From positions 1 to 8,555 of the forward strand of contig JANNBJ010000213.1 of the NCBI GenBank assembly GCA_031385325.1: DNA of 8,555 nucleotides, written 5' to 3'. Numbering within the stretch: position 1 is the first letter of the stretch; each line of letters starts with the position of its first letter. The notes under the pieces are model-generated. The model did not search any database, was not told the origin of the DNA, and saw only the letters and a list, made by a program, of their open reading frames with translations. The translations under genes and the position numbers were made by a program. Source of the stretch: SYFY01 sp031385325 (GTDB lineage Bacteria; Pseudomonadota; Gammaproteobacteria; Pseudomonadales; Azotimanducaceae). Below are positions 6,802-8,555 of the stretch, in pieces.

Positions 6802-6826
6802 GGTCGATTGTTCCGATCAATCGACC
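6802..6826. terminator. Hairpin between convergent transporter and crotonase genes, probable bidirectional terminator
   Basis: GGTCGATTG (6802-6810) and CAATCGACC (6818-6826) are exact reverse complements around a 7-base loop. The hairpin starts 10 bp after the transporter stop and lies 36 bp beyond the crotonase stop, so it could end transcription from both sides. On the plus strand a T/G-rich stretch follows a few bases later, not an ideal U-tract. Confidence 0.6.
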
Positions 6827-6862
6827 CCGATGGTTTGTTGGCCCTCGAGTCGCGCGGCCTGA

Positions 6863-7645
6863 TCAACGACCGATGAAGTTCCCCGGTCTGCGTTCAGCCA
6901 CGGCTTTAACCCCTTCCTTGTGATCTGCCGTCTGCTGCAGGCGGTGTTGCTCGATGAACTCATGATCGGTCTGCTTCTTGGCCTGCGCAGCCAGATCACC
7001 CCGCAAGGTCGCCCGCACACTCATGATCGCCAGCGGCGCGTTTTCGGCGATCTCGTTGGCGAAGGCGAGGGCTTCCGCACGCAGGTTCTCGCTGTCGGTA
7101 ATGCGATCCGCCAGCCCCCACGCGTAGGCGGTTTCTCCGTCGATGCGTCGACCAGTGAGGAACATGAGGTTGGCTTTCTGCTGGCCGATCAGCTTCGGCA
7201 GGGTCAGGGTCAGGGCAAAACCGGGATGAAAGCCGAGCTTCACAAAGTTCGCGGTGAATCGTGCATCGGGTGTGACCACCCGAAAATCCGGCATCACTGC
7301 AAGACCGAAACCACCACCGACAGCCGCACCCTGTACGGCGGCGATCACCGGCTTTTTGCAGGCAAACAGACGAACCGCAGCGGTGTAGAGAGGGTTGCCT
7401 GTTGATTCGGTTCGTTCCGCCCGCTTGACCTGTTCGCGGGGGTTGCTGAAGTTGGCGCCGGCACAGAAATTCTTGCCCTGGGCGGCGAGTACGAGCGCGC
7501 GTACTTCCGGGTCCTGATCCATCGCTTCGAAGGCGTCACCCAGCGCGTTGATCAGGTCGACATCAAAGAAGTTGTTCGGTGGTCGCTGGATCTCGAGCAC
7601 TGCCACGTGACCCTGCTTTTCAATTTCCACGTCGCCAAATTTCAT
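6863..7645 (-). CDS. Crotonase-fold (enoyl-CoA hydratase/isomerase superfamily) protein without the hydratase glutamates
   Basis: A 260-residue protein of normal crotonase length. The CoA-binding and oxyanion-hole elements are present: NFCAGANF (residues 59-66) and QGAAVGGGFGLA (105-116). The position of hydratase Glu144 is Gly114 (GGGFGLA instead of GGGCELA). The position of Glu164 is Phe134 (ANFVKLGFHPG instead of QPEILLGTIPG). Syn-hydration of a trans-2-enoyl-CoA by the usual mechanism is therefore unlikely; isomerase, hydrolase, lyase or non-canonical activity is possible. Automated tools would call it enoyl-CoA hydratase. The start is ATG 7645 because GGGGA precedes it at good spacing; a GTG six codons upstream (7663) would use that same stretch as coding sequence. 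It runs opposite to the P450 operon and divergently from the MBL hydrolase gene. Confidence 0.9.
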   Translation of the reverse strand: MKFGDVEIEKQGHVAVLEIQRPPNNFFDVDLINALGDAFEAMDQDPEVRALVLAAQGKNFCAGANFSNPREQVKRAERTESTGNPLYTAAVRLFACKKPVIAAVQGAAVGGGFGLAVMPDFRVVTPDARFTANFVKLGFHPGFALTLTLPKLIGQQKANLMFLTGRRIDGETAYAWGLADRITDSENLRAEALAFANEIAENAPLAIMSVRATLRGDLAAQAKKQTDHEFIEQHRLQQTADHKEGVKAVAERRPGNFIGR

Positions 7646-7746
7646 ATCGTTCCCCGTTTGCACGCTGTGTCGTTGGTGGATGTTTGCGCAGATAGCGGGT
7701 ACTTTGCAAATGAGGCTGGCAGGGATGGATTCGGGAGAAGCACGCG
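7646..7746. promoter_or_regulatory. Divergent intergenic region holding both promoters
   Basis: These 101 bp separate the start codons of the crotonase (minus) and MBL hydrolase (plus) genes, so both promoters should lie here or overlap the gene starts. An 8-bp palindrome TTTGCAAA (7703-7710) sits near the centre, and related GTTTGC words occur at 7656-7661 and 7684-7689. I see no strong -35/-10 pair. A shared regulator site is possible but unproven. Confidence 0.4.
7733..7740 (+). promoter_or_regulatory. Ribosome binding site of the MBL hydrolase gene
   Basis: GGGAGAAG lies 6 bases ahead of ATG 7747 and supports that start. Confidence 0.7.
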
Positions 7747-8555
7747 ATGTTGAAGTGGCAGATCGGCGAGGTGAAGGTGACCCAGGTGGTGGAACTCACC
7801 ACGGCTTCGCTGGGACCACATCTGCTGCCACAGGCAACCCCCGTGGAACTTGCCACCATGCCTTGGCTCGCGCCGTTCCTGCAGGACGGCAAACTCCTGC
7901 TCAGAATTCACTGCCTTGTTATCGAAGTGGGTGGCCGAACCATCGTTGTCGACACCTGCATCGGCAATGACAAAGCGCGCACGTACCCGAAGTGGAACAA
8001 CATGCAAGGCGACTTCATGTCACGTTTCGAGGCTGCGGGTTTTACCCCGTCCCGTGTGGATACCGTGTTGTGCACGCACATGCATGTGGATCATGTGGGC
8101 TGGAACACGCGGCTTGTGGAAGGTCGATGGGTGCCAACGTTTCCCAATGCCCGCTATCTTTTTGCCGACGCCGAATGGCAGCACTGGAAAGCAGAGCCAC
8201 AGCCATATGGGCCTGTATTCGAAGATTCGGTGCAGCCCATCTTCGACGCGGGTCTTGCCGATGTCGTGGCATCGGATCATCGCATCTGCGATGAAGTCTG
8301 GCTCGAACCCACGCCGGGACACACGCCTGGGCATGTGAGTATCCGCATTGCTTCGTTGGGCGCGCAGGCGGTGATCACCGGCGACATGATTCATCATCCC
8401 TGCCAGATTGCGCGGCCGCACTGGTCGAGTCTGGCAGACTGGGATCAGCACATGAGTGCGGACACACGGCACGACTTCATCGGTCGTTATGCTGATCGAC
8501 CGGTACTGGTGATCGGTACGCACTTTGCCACACCGACCGCAGGCCACATCGTGTC
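7747..8555 (+). CDS. MBL-fold metallo-hydrolase (lactonase-like), 3' end outside the window
   Basis: An open frame of 269 codons from ATG 7747 with no stop before the window edge. It begins MLKWQIGEVKVTQVVELT. The dinuclear metal signature is complete: THMHVDH (His111, His113, Asp115, His116), PGHTPGH with His192, GDMIHHP with Asp213, and GTHFATP with His259. A conserved IVVDTCIGND stretch (about residues 88-97) precedes the metal motif, as in the AHL-lactonase/YtnP-like branch. Expected to hydrolyse an ester or lactone in the cytosol; no signal peptide is visible. The family is usually about 280-320 residues, so only a short tail is missing. It is divergent from the crotonase gene. A role in opening a lactone or cleaving an ester formed in the same pathway is inference from context; quorum-signal degradation is an alternative. 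Confidence 0.9.
   Translation, partial: MLKWQIGEVKVTQVVELTTASLGPHLLPQATPVELATMPWLAPFLQDGKLLLRIHCLVIEVGGRTIVVDTCIGNDKARTYPKWNNMQGDFMSRFEAAGFTPSRVDTVLCTHMHVDHVGWNTRLVEGRWVPTFPNARYLFADAEWQHWKAEPQPYGPVFEDSVQPIFDAGLADVVASDHRICDEVWLEPTPGHTPGHVSIRIASLGAQAVITGDMIHHPCQIARPHWSSLADWDQHMSADTRHDFIGRYADRPVLVIGTHFATPTAGHIV

Noticed and set aside
6303..6866. 187-codon open frame on the minus strand
   Set aside because: Opposite the transporter gene; low-complexity composition and no motif. It also runs across the convergent hairpin.
8020..8547. 175-codon open frame on the minus strand
   Set aside because: Antisense to the MBL hydrolase, whose metal motifs establish the plus-strand frame.
1..8555. CRISPR array, tRNA, rRNA, insertion sequence or prophage
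   Set aside because: No regularly spaced repeats, no tRNA-like cloverleaf, no transposase or phage protein, and no flanking inverted repeats with target duplications were seen.

Overview
The window reads as a moderately GC-rich genome of a Gram-negative bacterium, most likely a Pseudomonadota (inferred from codon use, strong purine-rich ribosome binding sites and the gene families; the sequence holds no taxonomic marker). It has eight genes I can support. One of them, a metallo-beta-lactamase-fold hydrolase at the right edge, runs off the window.

Layout, left to right. (1) Positions 10-1470, plus strand: a helical-repeat protein resembling DUF6880 and the C-terminal part of SWIM zinc-finger proteins; it may begin upstream of the window. 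(2) Positions 1649-2255, minus strand: a type II toxin-antitoxin pair of HigBA type. The toxin comes first, the two genes overlap by 17 bp, and a perfect 8+8 bp palindrome lies just ahead of the toxin start. (3) Positions 2256-2577: an intergenic stretch with small hairpins and only weak promoter candidates. (4) Positions 2578-6791, plus strand: a tight four-gene operon of a cytochrome P450 (CYP142/CYP125-like), two different short-chain dehydrogenases and an MFS transporter of the GPH/MelB type. (5) Positions 6802-6826: a 9-bp-stem hairpin between convergent genes. (6) Positions 6863-7645, minus strand: a crotonase-fold protein. (7) Position 7747 to the end, plus strand: the MBL-fold hydrolase, divergent from the crotonase gene across about 100 bp.

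How the genes may work together. P450 hydroxylation, alcohol oxidation by two SDRs that look adapted to different cofactors, uptake by a cation-coupled carrier, CoA-ester chemistry by a crotonase-fold enzyme and hydrolysis of an ester or lactone would together suit catabolism of a hydrophobic compound such as a steroid, terpenoid or other alicyclic substrate. The substrate is inference. Three proteins depart from their family's textbook active site: the second SDR lacks the catalytic Asn, the crotonase lacks both hydratase glutamates, and the transporter keeps the MelB cation-site aspartates but not the sugar-binding ones. These departures are the best leads in the window. I see no phage, IS element, CRISPR array, tRNA or rRNA.
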